Program-made: the position numbers and the translations under genes
The notes under the pieces: generated by a model
Seen by the model: only the letters and a program-made list of their open reading frames with translations
Database searches by the model: none
Told to the model about the DNA's origin: nothing
Source of the DNA: Candidatus Gastranaerophilales bacterium HUM_1
Lineage (GTDB): Bacteria; Cyanobacteriota; Vampirovibrionia; Gastranaerophilales; Gastranaerophilaceae
Direction: 5' to 3'
DNA: 64,000 bases
Assembly: GCA_002103105.1 (NCBI GenBank)
Contig: DAAY01000003.1
Coordinates: forward strand, 496,001-560,000
Shown here: positions 43,108-51,621 of the stretch, piece after piece
Layout: every line of letters starts with the position of its first letter
Numbering within the stretch: the stretch's first letter is position 1

Positions 43108-44010
43108 TTATCCTGCGATGAACTTTGCCAATATTTCAGGAAATTTGTTTATCAAAGAATCTGCAAATTTTTCTGTATCAATTTGTGTTATTACAACAGA
43201 CATCAAGTCTTGTGGTAATGTTGCAATCATTTTTTGCAAATATTCTGGTTTGATTACTCCCATTGCTTTTATGGTTTCGTCCTTTTGACGTTCTCTATTT
43301 ATTATATGAGTATAAGCATCAGCACTGAATTTTTCATAATACTTAGGTTCTGCACTTGTTATTGCAAGTGTTAGTTGTCTTTTTTGTTCAGGTTGAAGAT
43401 TCATTATTGCTTGTTTATAATTCTGGTCGCCCATTTGGCTAATTTGGATAACCATTTCCTGTGCATTACCTTGTGCTTCTTCTCCTGTAACGCTTTCTAT
43501 AATTTGTTGCAAGTAAATTTCTGGAAGGGATTGTAAATTCTTCAACACTAGTTCTTTGTCCATATCATGGCTTGTTAAAAGTTTATCTAACTCTTTTTCT
43601 GGCATGTTTTCTATAATTTCTCGTTCTGAAAACAATTGCATAACAGTTTTTACCAATTCTTCCATTGGTATTTCTTTCAATAAATCCATCAAGTTGTCTT
43701 GGGTGAAAAATTGCAATCCTTGTAACAAGTCTTCTGTTTCTAGCATTGGTAACAGTTTTTCCAATTGTTCGGAGTTCATTGATTGCATAATAATTAGTTT
43801 ATTTTCAGGGCCAGCAAGTTGAAACAACTCGATTAACTGTGTTGGATCAGAAAACATATCCGCTGCAAGCTGGATAGCCGCTTGATTTCCTTGAGCAGCC
43901 TCTGCTTGTATAATTTCTTCAACAGACTTATCTGCATAAGTTTGCAGCTTTGAATCTGGTATATTCAACCGTGTTTGCAGATATTCTAATGTTGAAATTG
44001 CTAAAGACAT
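43108..44010 (-). CDS. All-helical repeat protein, FliG/MgtE-N-like
   Basis: 300 residues, entirely helical. It has recurring units of the type LxxLLPxLExxDLLxxL, including LEKLLPMLETEDLLQGL, LMDLLKEIPMEELVKTV and EYLQKMIATLPQDLMSVV. This resembles the armadillo-like repeats of FliG and the MgtE N-domain. The membrane part of MgtE and the FliG charged motor motif are not seen. It may be a scaffold. No ribosome site stronger than AGAGG is found. Function is unknown, and no flagellar gene is near. Confidence 0.65.
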   Translation of the reverse strand: MSLAISTLEYLQTRLNIPDSKLQTYADKSVEEIIQAEAAQGNQAAIQLAADMFSDPTQLIELFQLAGPENKLIIMQSMNSEQLEKLLPMLETEDLLQGLQFFTQDNLMDLLKEIPMEELVKTVMQLFSEREIIENMPEKELDKLLTSHDMDKELVLKNLQSLPEIYLQQIIESVTGEEAQGNAQEMVIQISQMGDQNYKQAIMNLQPEQKRQLTLAITSAEPKYYEKFSADAYTHIINRERQKDETIKAMGVIKPEYLQKMIATLPQDLMSVVITQIDTEKFADSLINKFPEILAKFIAG

Positions 44011-44242
44011 GTCAAAACCTCTGAGTACTCTTTTGTATAATGTATCGGTTAATATTATTTGAAAGTTTAACTATTTGCTATAATTGTAACATTAAGTAAT
44101 AAATCTCGGAAAAGTTTATATAGTGTACCTTTGACCATAAATATAATTATTAAGTTCTGTAAATTTTTCTCGAGATTGTAACAAAACTTCATGGTTTTTC
44201 GTTTTTATATAAGTAAGGGAAACTAACATAAGGAATGGAAAA

Positions 44243-44512
44243 ATGAGTTTCGATGTAAATATTGGACGTGCTCAACCTGTAATAAAAGCAGCCGCTAATA
44301 TGAACAACGACGGCGGAAGCGGTGGCAATACTGGTTATATGATGAGGGGTCGTAAAAAACAAGAACAAAAAGATTCAAAAAGTTTGTTTGACTCTGATTC
44401 AATGGTAGATTCATTTGAGATGGCTTCTAAACTTCCTAAAAAGAATCTTGAAGAATCTATGGGCTTAAAAAATTCTTGGTTAGAAAATTTTGTTTCTAAA
44501 TTTACAAAATAA
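44243..44512 (+). CDS. Small polar protein, unknown
   Basis: 89 residues. The N-terminus (MSFDVNIGRAQPVIKAAAN) is followed by a Gly/Asn-rich stretch (NNDGGSGGNTG), a basic segment (RGRKKQEQK) and a helical end (LKNSWLENFVSKFTK). SD AAGGAATGG precedes the ATG. There is no signal peptide and no known family. The composition suggests a flexible small protein with a C-terminal amphipathic helix. Confidence 0.6.
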   Translation: MSFDVNIGRAQPVIKAAANMNNDGGSGGNTGYMMRGRKKQEQKDSKSLFDSDSMVDSFEMASKLPKKNLEESMGLKNSWLENFVSKFTK

Positions 44513-44564
44513 AAAATCTCCTGTTTTTTTGATATAATCAAAAGCGAATACGGGGGATTTTTTT

Positions 44565-45047
44565 ATGAGAGATGAGTTGTTATCTATCTTGGAGAAAAAT
44601 AGCAGAATTGATTTTAACGAACTTGCAATCCTATTGGGTACGACGGAAGAAAAAGTTTTAGAAGAAATTTCGGCATTAGAAAATGAAGGTATAATCTGTG
44701 GTTATCATACTTTAATCAATTGGGAAAAAACTTCAATTGAAAAGGTTATGGCATTGATTGAAGTTAAAGTTACTCCTCAGAGAGGTAAGGGTTTTGATAA
44801 TATTGCAGAACGAATTTATAATTATCCAGAGGTAAAGGCTGTTTATTTGATATCTGGTGGATATGATTTAATGGTGATATTAGAAGAAAAGACATTGAAA
44901 GAAATCGCTAATTTTGTATCAGACAAACTTTCTACCTTGGATTCTGTTTTGAGTACTGCGACTCATTTTATTCTTAAAAAATATAAAGACCACGGTACTG
45001 TATTAAATAAAGAAGAAAAAGATGAACGTGAGGTAATTACTCCATGA
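44565..45047 (+). CDS. Lrp/AsnC family transcriptional regulator
   Basis: 160 residues. An N-terminal helix-turn-helix (SRIDFNELAILLGTTEEKVLEEISALENEGIICGY) is followed by the ligand-binding RAM domain (VTPQRGKGFDNIAERIYNYPEVKAVYLISGGYDLMVILE). TATAAT at 44533-44538 and SD GGGGGA precede the ATG. It overlaps the aminotransferase by four bases (ATGA), so the pair is co-translated. Lrp proteins paired with an aminotransferase usually sense an amino acid and adjust its use. Confidence 0.9.
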   Translation: MRDELLSILEKNSRIDFNELAILLGTTEEKVLEEISALENEGIICGYHTLINWEKTSIEKVMALIEVKVTPQRGKGFDNIAERIYNYPEVKAVYLISGGYDLMVILEEKTLKEIANFVSDKLSTLDSVLSTATHFILKKYKDHGTVLNKEEKDEREVITP

Positions 45048-46219
45048 GGAATTTCCTTTCAAAAACTGTTGTAGGTATAAAACCTTCTGGGATTAGAAAA
45101 TTCTTTGACCTAGTTAGTGAAATGAAAGATGCTATTTCTTTAGGGGTTGGAGAACCTGATTTTGATACTCCTTGGCATATCCGTGATGAAGGGATATATG
45201 CATTAGAACGAGGTAAGACATTTTACACCTCAAACTCTGGATTGAAGGATTTAAGAATTGAAATTTCAAATTTTTTGAAGCGTTCATATAATTTGAATTA
45301 TAATCCAGATGATGAAGTTCTTGTAACTGTTGGCGGTTCAGAAGCTATTGATATTGGGCTTCGTGCAGTTATCGACGCTGGGGATGAAGTTATAATTCCT
45401 CAACCGTCTTATGTTTCGTATGAACCTTGTGCCGTTTTAGCGGGAGCAAAACCTGTAATTATAAATCTAAAAGAAGAAAATGAATTCAGATTAACCGCAA
45501 AAGAATTGGAAGATGCGATTACTGAAAAAACAAAGGTTTTAATTCTCCCATTTCCGAATAATCCAACTGGTTCAATTATGGAACAAAAGGATTTAGAGGA
45601 AATTGCTAAAGTTGTAATTGAACATGATATTTTGGTTATGACGGATGAAATTTATTCCGCTTTGACATACAAGGATAAACATTTTTCAATCGCTTCAATC
45701 TCTGGTATGAAGGAAAGAACGATTTATATTAACGGATTTTCAAAAGCTTATGCAATGACTGGATGGCGATTGGGCTATGCTTGTGCTCCAAAAGAGATTA
45801 TTAAACAAATGACAAAAATTCACCAATTTGCGATAATGTGTGCTCCTACATCAAGTCAGTACGCTGCAATTGAGGCTATCAAAAATGGTGATGAAGATGT
45901 AAAAACAATGCGACAAGCTTACAATCAACGCCGAAGATTTTTAATGGATGCTTTTAAGAAAATTGGTTTGCAATGTTTTGAACCTTTTGGGGCTTTTTAT
46001 GTTTTCCCCTGTATAAAAGAATTTGGGTTGACAAGTGAGGAATTTGCAACACGATTCTTAAAAGAAGAAAAGGTTGCTCTTGTTCCTGGAACAGCATTTG
46101 GAGAATGTGGCGAAGGTTATTTGAGAATATCTTATGCTTATTCCCTAGATAATCTTAAAATTGCACTTTCTCGCTTGGAAAGATTTGTAAAAAATTTGAG
46201 AGAAGAAAGAAAATTATAG
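45044..46219 (+). CDS. Class I/II PLP-dependent aminotransferase
   Basis: 391 residues of fold-type I. SLGVGEPDFDTP is the substrate loop, PFPNNPTGSIM the cofactor ring region, DEIYSALTY follows, and GFSKAYAMTGWRLGY carries the Schiff-base lysine. Members of this branch include aspartate, aromatic and alanine aminotransferases. Exact specificity is open. The start overlaps the Lrp regulator by four bases. The 3' end overlaps the converging broken gene at 46214 by six bases. Confidence 0.92.
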   Translation: MRNFLSKTVVGIKPSGIRKFFDLVSEMKDAISLGVGEPDFDTPWHIRDEGIYALERGKTFYTSNSGLKDLRIEISNFLKRSYNLNYNPDDEVLVTVGGSEAIDIGLRAVIDAGDEVIIPQPSYVSYEPCAVLAGAKPVIINLKEENEFRLTAKELEDAITEKTKVLILPFPNNPTGSIMEQKDLEEIAKVVIEHDILVMTDEIYSALTYKDKHFSIASISGMKERTIYINGFSKAYAMTGWRLGYACAPKEIIKQMTKIHQFAIMCAPTSSQYAAIEAIKNGDEDVKTMRQAYNQRRRFLMDAFKKIGLQCFEPFGAFYVFPCIKEFGLTSEEFATRFLKEEKVALVPGTAFGECGEGYLRISYAYSLDNLKIALSRLERFVKNLREERKL

Positions 46220-46916
46220 CTTTGTAAAATATTCTGTGGCTTTGTCCGCTCTGACGAAATTAATTTCTGGAAATCTGCGTTGCAAATCATTTATGATATT
46301 GTAATAAGCATCATTTACTATGACGTGTTTAATTCCGCTTTCTTCTATCAGCTTTGATTTCTCGCCTACGAGTATAAATGAGCCACTTCTATATGCACAT
46401 CCGCCTGCGGTTCCAAGTCCAGCCCCTGCTCCTTGAATTGCTTCAGCAGGGAGAGCAAGTGGTGCAGTGAAAAAGTTTTTTGTTTTATCTATCCCATTTG
46501 TGAGAAGATTGTTTAATTCTTTCAGTTGCTCTGAAATCGAGCCTTTTGCCATTCCGTGAGCATCAAATTTTTGCCCAATTTTGCCAGACAAAGAATTTAG
46601 ATATACCATGGCATCAATGTTTGCATCGGATGGAGGTAGGAAAAGCTTTAAGGTATAAAGCTTTCAATTCTCCTTCGCTAAACCCCTTAGAAGTAGTAAG
46701 GTTGTTTAAAGTTTGACAAACTTTTTTAAGATTTTGGTTTTCAAATTTTACAAATTTATCTATACTTTCTTCTGGAAGAGCTTCTAAAATATATGGATCT
46801 TTAAGGCTGAATTTATAATTCGCAGGTAAATATTGAGTTCCATTTAAAGAAATTGGAATTCTTTTTCTGACAGATGCTAATATAATATTTCCTATGTTTC
46901 CCATTATATATAACAA
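46214..46916 (-). pseudogene. Unknown protein of about 230 residues split by a frameshift
   Basis: From ATG 46916 the frame reads MGNIGNIILASVRKRIPISL...GFSEGELKALYLK and then stops at 46614. A second frame, already open through LFLPPSDANIDAMVYLNSLSGKIG, continues to 46214 (FILVGEKSKLIEESGIKHVIV...FVRADKATEY). Skipping one base near 46650 joins them smoothly. Alternatively the second part could be translated alone from the ATG at 46609. The late Gly/Ala-rich stretch (GAGAGLGTAGGCAY) and the end domain are not recognised. It may be real decay or a base-call error. Confidence 0.55.
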
Positions 46917-47036
46917 AACATTTGGAATAGAAAAATTGCCTATTGTATTTTAACACTCGGTTTGGGAAGAAAGAACAGTAGGTTTGATAATTGGTAGGTA
47001 TTGGTAATTGAAAATTACCGAGACAATTATTTAGAA

Positions 47037-47064
47037 GATGCGGTAAATTAAAATTTACCACATC
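47037..47064. other. Imperfect 13-base hairpin in the gap 46917-47170
   Basis: GATGcGGTAAATT (47037-47049) faces AATTTACCaCATC (47052-47064), with one mismatch and a two-base centre. It has no T-run, so it is more like an operator or DNA cruciform than a terminator. Nothing else is evident in this gap. Confidence 0.45.
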
Positions 47065-47170
47065 CTACACACTACACAACTAATTTAAGTATTAAGAAGT
47101 GTTAAGAAATTAGACAATTTTTGCAAAGGAAAAGACTTTATATTGATATGGGGGAATTAATTAGGATAAT

Positions 47171-48172
47171 ATGGTATCACAATTATTTGTAAAAAATATT
47201 GGAAAAGTTTTAAAACCTTGGTATAAACAAATTAAAGCATATTCTGATTTGCCATCAGGAATACATACATATGATGTAGTTAAAGGTTTTTCTGATAAAA
47301 AGGGTTTTTTTGAGGTTTTATCATATAAAAATAAAGATGGGAAACTTCTTCAACGGGTAATCAAATATGCAGATAAAGAAGAAGTAATAACTAAAAATTA
47401 TACTTATGACAATTATTTTACTCGCATTAATACAAGAACAACAAAAGCAGGGGCTTTGAAAAAAAATGAATATAAAACATTGTGCAAATATGATGATGGG
47501 AGTCTTGTTGAATTGACAGAAGAAATTGGAGCGGTTTCTTCTCTTGATAAACAAATGGCAAGATATTTAAGACCAAAAGAAGCACCACGCATAATAAATG
47601 TAGAAGATCCATGGGGAAATCCTAAATTTACTTCGCCAAAATGTTCTGTTGGTAGAATGACATTTCTTAAAGATCGACAATATTTGCCAACGGTAATTAG
47701 TAACTTTTCAAAAGAAAGAACAAATGAAAGAATAACAAGTATTGAAAAAGTACTTGCAAATAGAAATAATCTTCCTGTAGAGCGTACAGCAACTCAAAGA
47801 GTTAGTCAGCAATTATTAAATCCTCAAGCAAAAATAAATAGGGATACATATTACGGTGTATGTTGTTGCAATGGAAAAGTAAAAATTTGGGATGAATTAT
47901 ATGAAACACGTGAGTTATACGAAACAATGGGGCATGAATTTAATCATTCCAAATGGTTTAAATTTATGAACAATACACAAAATGGCAATACTGTAGGAAT
48001 GGGAAGGAAAAATGTTTTTACAGCAAGAAAATTAAATAATGAAGAATTAATAATACAAAGTATTCCCTATGAAGAGCAAAGCATGGAACGTTTAGCTTTT
48101 AACGAAGAAACTAAAATTGCACAAAAATTTGATGATATGTTTGACAAAATTGTTAGATTTTTTGAAAGATAA
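47171..48172 (+). CDS. HEFNH-motif (zinc metallopeptidase-like) protein
   Basis: 333 residues with no signal peptide. The sequence H255-E-F-N-H259 (in TMGHEFNHSKWFKF) is an HExxH zinc-binding motif within a predicted helix. The downstream segment near 305-320 (EEQSMERLAFNEETKIAQKF) offers several Glu as a third ligand, as in gluzincins. A Cys-rich bit (YYGVCCCNGKVKIW) precedes it. The N-terminal half has beta-rich sequence (FFEVLSYKNKDGKLLQRVIKY) like repeat-type surface proteins. No family is recognised. Peptidase activity is inferred from the motif only. Confidence 0.65.
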   Translation: MVSQLFVKNIGKVLKPWYKQIKAYSDLPSGIHTYDVVKGFSDKKGFFEVLSYKNKDGKLLQRVIKYADKEEVITKNYTYDNYFTRINTRTTKAGALKKNEYKTLCKYDDGSLVELTEEIGAVSSLDKQMARYLRPKEAPRIINVEDPWGNPKFTSPKCSVGRMTFLKDRQYLPTVISNFSKERTNERITSIEKVLANRNNLPVERTATQRVSQQLLNPQAKINRDTYYGVCCCNGKVKIWDELYETRELYETMGHEFNHSKWFKFMNNTQNGNTVGMGRKNVFTARKLNNEELIIQSIPYEEQSMERLAFNEETKIAQKFDDMFDKIVRFFER

Positions 48173-48239
48173 CAATTTATAGGATGAGAAAAATGAAATA
48201 TTCCCACCTTATTTAATTATTCACTCCCTCAACTTTCTA

Positions 48240-48434
48240 TGGACTTGGCTCAAATTCCCTCTCCAAGGGGAAGGGGGAGGGTGGAGCTAATCTTTAATAG
48301 AATTTATAGTCCATTAAAAGTCCGTTTTCGTCCAGTTTGAAATTTATTTTTCGACTCACTTCAAACCGCTATGATTCAATATTGTTAGGCTGAAAGCGTA
48401 ACCTACATTTTATTTGCTTCCGACCAAACTGGAC
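48240..48434. repeat. Non-coding region with two inverted repeats
   Basis: The interval 48173-48457 holds no plausible gene. It contains a purine-rich hairpin, CCCTCTCC with GGGGAGGG (about 48260-48285). It also has a perfect 10-base inverted repeat, GTCCAGTTTG (48330-48339) and CAAACTGGAC (48425-48434), enclosing 85 bases. Within that lies GTAACCTACATTT, similar to one arm of the dispersed hairpin. Confidence 0.5.
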
Positions 48435-48457
48435 AATAAAATACACCTATATAAATT

Positions 48458-48486
48458 AAAAAAGAGTCGATAGACGACTCTTTTTT
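48458..48486 (-). terminator. Terminator of the tRNA-Gly transcript
   Basis: AAAAAAGAGTCG pairs perfectly with CGACTCTTTTTT across a five-base loop, immediately downstream of the tRNA on the minus strand. Confidence 0.85.
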
Positions 48487-48490
48487 AATA

Positions 48491-48563
48491 AGCGGAAGAC
48501 GAGACTCGAACTCGCGACAGCCTGCTTGGAAGGCAGACGCTCTACCAACTGAGCTACTTCCGC
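48491..48563 (-). tRNA. tRNA-Gly(TCC)
   Basis: On the minus strand the sequence folds as a cloverleaf. The acceptor stem is GCGGAAG with CTTCCGC, the D-arm GCTCAGTTGGTAGAGC, and the anticodon arm has loop CTTCCAA (anticodon TCC, reading GGA). The T-arm is GCGAG-TTCGAGT-CTCGT. The discriminator base is T. CCA is not encoded, so it must be added by tRNA nucleotidyltransferase, as in cyanobacteria. Confidence 0.95.
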
Positions 48564-48738
48564 ATAAATATTCACTTGTCACTCGTCTATTCTACAATAA
48601 AACTTTTTTAAAATCAAGATGAATTTTGAAATTTTATATCTAACTCTAAAGTAGTAGTAGAAAATCCTTAGATATTGGGGCGAAAATTTATTCTTTAGAA
48701 TGGTGAAATTTACTGGCATGACCGTTTATTATATATAT

Positions 48739-48897
48739 GTAAGTTCGGAGTGTCCAAGCACTTTTTCGGGGTTGCGACAAGATTTTTTCTTTTTGCGGTT
48801 TGGTTTAAAACCTTCGGACTTACGCCTTAAATAAGAAAATTTTTCATGTTTTATAACTTCCGGTTTGTTCTTGTCGTATTGCAAGACAAACCTTTTT
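48739..48897 (+). ncRNA. Candidate small RNA with its own promoter and terminator
   Basis: GTAAGTTCGGAG (48739-48750) can pair over 12 bases with CTTCGGACTTAC (48812-48823), with two G-U pairs, enclosing about 60 bases that include a small GGTTT/AAACC hairpin. A terminator follows: GGTTTGTTCTTG (48862-48873) with CAAGACAAACC (48882-48892), one bulged T, then TTTTTA. TTTACT and TATATA 17 bases apart (48709-48737) could be the promoter. The downstream ppiC has a separate promoter. No coding frame is convincing. Class not recognised. Confidence 0.55.
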
Positions 48898-48907
48898 ATT
48901 TTATAAT
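48879..48907 (+). promoter_or_regulatory. Promoter of ppiC
   Basis: TTGCAA (48879-48884) and TATAAT (48902-48907) are 17 bases apart. They overlap the 3' side of the preceding terminator, about 31 bases before the ppiC ATG. Confidence 0.65.
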
Positions 48908-48938
48908 CGCTCTTGTAGAAAATATAGGAGTATTTATT

Positions 48939-49220
48939 ATGACAACAGAAGTTAGAGCAAGTCATATTCTTGTTAAAACAGAAAAAGAAGCTCAAGATTT
49001 ATATGATGAAATTAAAAATGGTAAGTCATTTGCTGAAGCTGCTCAAGAAAATTCTCTTTGCCCTTCAGGTCAAAATGGTGGCGATTTAGGTTTCTTTGGT
49101 AAAGGTATGATGGTTAAACCATTTGAAGATGCTGCTTTTTCTTTAGAAGTTGGTGAACTTTCTCAGCCTGTGGAAACTCAATTCGGTTGGCATTTAATCG
49201 AAGTTACTGGCAAACACTAA
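48939..49220 (+). CDS. ppiC: Parvulin-type peptidyl-prolyl isomerase
   Basis: 93 residues from ATG 48939 with AGGAG eight bases upstream. The protein is a bare parvulin domain: RASHILVKTEKEA, FAEAAQENSLCPSG, GGDLGFFGKGMM and FGWHLIEVTG. It lacks a signal peptide or chaperone arms and so acts in the cytoplasm on Xaa-Pro bonds, like E. coli PpiC. It has its own promoter and a terminator right after it. Confidence 0.93.
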   Translation: MTTEVRASHILVKTEKEAQDLYDEIKNGKSFAEAAQENSLCPSGQNGGDLGFFGKGMMVKPFEDAAFSLEVGELSQPVETQFGWHLIEVTGKH

Positions 49221-49233
49221 TAGATTTTTTGTA

Positions 49234-49260
49234 GAGCCGATTTTATAATCGGCTCTTTTT
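49234..49260 (+). terminator. Rho-independent terminator after ppiC
   Basis: AGAGCCGATT (49234-49243) pairs perfectly with AATCGGCTCT (49248-49257) across TTAT, then a T-run. Confidence 0.88.
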
Positions 49261-49284
49261 TAATTATAAAATTGGAGCAAAATT

Positions 49285-50856
49285 TTGGATAACATTACTA
49301 TAATTAAAGACTTTATGGCTAAAAATTCTCTTCGTTTTTTATTGGTTAACGCAACGAATGAGTTTTTGGTTGAATATAATACTTTAGAAGAAAATTCTCG
49401 TTATAAATTAACAAATTTTTCTGGTTCTACTGGTGAGGCTTTGGTTACTCCAGAAACAATTTATCTTTTTGTTGATGGAAGATATCATATTCAAGCTGAT
49501 TTAGAAGTTAATCATGACAACATTACTGTTGTAAAGCTCCAAACAGGGCAAAAATATTTGCCAGAACTTATAAAAAAAATTCCTCAAGATGAAGTTCTTG
49601 GGATGTTTTCAAAAAAGAATTCTCAAAATAAAATTGAAATAATTTCTAAATCTCGAAAGGTAAAATTGTTAGATTCTGATCCTTTGGATTCTGAAATATC
49701 GAGAGATAATTCTTCTGATGTGGTGCTGGATGAAAAATATACAGGAAAATCTACTGCTAAAAAGATAGGAAGAATTTCTCATCATTTATCTCCTGATTCG
49801 GCTGTTTATTTGACGGATTTGGATGAGGTTTCGTATCTTTTTAATATGAGAAATTTTTCTCAAAATTATTCTGCGAAAATTAAAGCAAAGGCTCTGATTT
49901 TTAAAGATAATGCGATTTTATTTACACAGGATAAAATGCAGGCTTTGGATGAGTTTTTGAAAACTGTTAATAAAAAAGTGTTTGTTGATAAGACTTCAAT
50001 CAATGGTTATGATTATAAATTGTTGGGTAATAGTGCAATTCCAATGAAGAATAATCCTGTAAAACTTATGAAAGCAAAGAAAACAGATGCGGAATTAGAA
50101 CATTTGAAAAATGCTTTTAATCGTACTGATATGGCGGTTAGTGCTATTAGAGATTATATTGAAAATAACGATAATATTTCAGAATTTGATATTTCTCAAA
50201 GATTAGAAGAAGAATTTAAAAGGCAAGGTGCATTAGGTTTGAGTTTCAAATCTATTGTAGCTAAAGATAAAAATTCCGCACTTGCTCATTATTCAAAATG
50301 TTCTAAAGATGAAATTTTGGAAGATGGAAGTCTTGTTTTGATTGATTGTGGAGCATATTTTGAAGGTGGTTTAGCAACAGATATTACAAGGGTATTTGTT
50401 AAAGGGACTCCTTCACCTCTACAAAAGAAAATTTATACAACGGTTTTAAAAGCCTTTTTACGTGCTTATAATTATACTAAAACTCATACTGAACGACCAG
50501 TGATGGGTTTTGAAATTGATAAAGCAACTCATGACTTTTTTAACTCTCAAGATTTGGATGGTTTTGTTTTTAACCATGGGTTGGGACATGGTATCGGTAT
50601 AAATGTTCATGAATATCCTCCAAATTTGAGTACAGGTGAAATTGCAAAAGTTAATCTTGAAGAAGGAATGTGTTTTTCTATTGAACCAGGGTTATATAAA
50701 GAAGGCTTTTTCGGGGTCCGATTAGAAAATTCTTGTTACTATAAAGATGGTCAAATACATTCTTTTGTTCATATGAATTATGAAAATAAATTGATTGATT
50801 ATGGTATGATGACTGAACAAGAAAAAGAATGGCTAAAAGAATTTGAGGTAAAGTAG
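49285..50856 (+). CDS. M24 family aminopeptidase (Xaa-Pro aminopeptidase type)
   Basis: 523 residues from a TTG start (GGAG eight bases upstream). The N-terminal half holds two creatinase-like domains (TNFSGSTGEALVTPETIYLFVDGRYH). The C-terminal pita-bread domain has the five metal ligands: Asp in LIDCGAYFEGGLATD and DITRVF, His in HGLGHGIGINVHEYP, Glu in FSIEPGLY and Glu in VRLEN. It removes N-terminal residues before proline, probably in the cytoplasm. Its stop overlaps the next GTG by one base. Confidence 0.9.
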   Translation: MDNITIIKDFMAKNSLRFLLVNATNEFLVEYNTLEENSRYKLTNFSGSTGEALVTPETIYLFVDGRYHIQADLEVNHDNITVVKLQTGQKYLPELIKKIPQDEVLGMFSKKNSQNKIEIISKSRKVKLLDSDPLDSEISRDNSSDVVLDEKYTGKSTAKKIGRISHHLSPDSAVYLTDLDEVSYLFNMRNFSQNYSAKIKAKALIFKDNAILFTQDKMQALDEFLKTVNKKVFVDKTSINGYDYKLLGNSAIPMKNNPVKLMKAKKTDAELEHLKNAFNRTDMAVSAIRDYIENNDNISEFDISQRLEEEFKRQGALGLSFKSIVAKDKNSALAHYSKCSKDEILEDGSLVLIDCGAYFEGGLATDITRVFVKGTPSPLQKKIYTTVLKAFLRAYNYTKTHTERPVMGFEIDKATHDFFNSQDLDGFVFNHGLGHGIGINVHEYPPNLSTGEIAKVNLEEGMCFSIEPGLYKEGFFGVRLENSCYYKDGQIHSFVHMNYENKLIDYGMMTEQEKEWLKEFEVK

Positions 50857-51602
50857 TGGAAATTACGAGTGTCAATAATAATCTAGTAAAAGAAATTGTA
50901 AAACTTCAACAAAAAAAATACCGTATTCAAAGTGGGAAATTTTTGCTTGAGGGTTACAAAGCAATTAAAGAAGCTTTTGATTGCGGAATAGAACTAGAAA
51001 ATATTTTTGTTGAAAAAAGTAAAATAAATGACTATATTTTTGCCAAAAATATTGTCATTGAAACGACTGAACCAGTTTTGAAAAAGCTTTCCACGACTGA
51101 TTCTGCACCATCTGCTGTTGCAGTAGGTTTTCAAAAAAAATACGATAAAAATATCTTAAAAAAATCTAAAAAAGTTGTATTATTAGAAGATATTAAAGAC
51201 CTAGGAAATCTCGGAACTATTATTCGTTCATCTGTTGCTTTTGGTGCGGATGCAATTGTTTTGTATGGCGAAAGTGTTGATATTTATAATCCTAAATGTG
51301 TTAGGGCATCTGTTGGAAATCTTTGGAAATTACCAATATTTCATATCCAAAAAATAGAGGATTTAAAGGGGATTTTTGATGGTTTTGAAAAAATTGCAAC
51401 CCTTCCACGTTCAACTAATATGTTAAAATCCTTCACTCCTAAGCTTCCTGCGGTTGTAATGTTCGGGTCAGAAGCGAATGGTTTGTCTGAAGAATTGATA
51501 GAATTTTCAACAAATTCAGTTAAGATAGAAATGGCAAAAACAGTGGAATCCTTGAATTTGGCAACTTCTGTTTCTGTGATTTTGTATGAATTGTTTGTGT
51601 AA
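50856..51602 (+). CDS. SpoU/TrmH family RNA 2'-O-methyltransferase
   Basis: 248 residues. An N-terminal substrate-binding part (KFLLEGYKAIKEAFDCG) precedes the knotted SPOUT domain. Its motifs are LEDIKDLGNLGTIIRSSVAFGAD (motif 1), VMFGSEANGLSEELI (motif 2) and VESLNLATSVSVILYE (motif 3, with the AdoMet-binding knot). It methylates a ribose in 23S rRNA or tRNA. Start GTG 50856 overlaps the peptidase stop (TAGTG), so translation is coupled. Confidence 0.92.
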   Translation: MEITSVNNNLVKEIVKLQQKKYRIQSGKFLLEGYKAIKEAFDCGIELENIFVEKSKINDYIFAKNIVIETTEPVLKKLSTTDSAPSAVAVGFQKKYDKNILKKSKKVVLLEDIKDLGNLGTIIRSSVAFGADAIVLYGESVDIYNPKCVRASVGNLWKLPIFHIQKIEDLKGIFDGFEKIATLPRSTNMLKSFTPKLPAVVMFGSEANGLSEELIEFSTNSVKIEMAKTVESLNLATSVSVILYELFV

Positions 51603-51621
51603 ATAAAAGAGGTTTTTTAGT

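Noticed and set aside
43108..44010. Flagellar motor protein FliG
   Set aside because: Only the generic helical repeat fits; FliG-specific charged residues and any flagellar neighbours are missing.
44510..44564. AAAAATCTCC facing GGGGGATTTTT as a terminator between 44512 and 44565
   Set aside because: The arms pair imperfectly and the right arm is the ribosome site of the Lrp gene; the TATAAT between them is better read as its promoter.
48260..48285. Purine/pyrimidine hairpin as a CRISPR repeat or mobile element end
   Set aside because: Only one copy is seen with no spacer series, transposase or target duplication nearby; it is recorded only as a repeat-like hairpin.
48729..48995. An 88-residue minus-strand open frame over the candidate small RNA and the start of ppiC
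   Set aside because: It overlaps ppiC, has an unnatural Lys/Asn/Tyr/Cys-rich composition and no ribosome site; the hairpins explain the region better.
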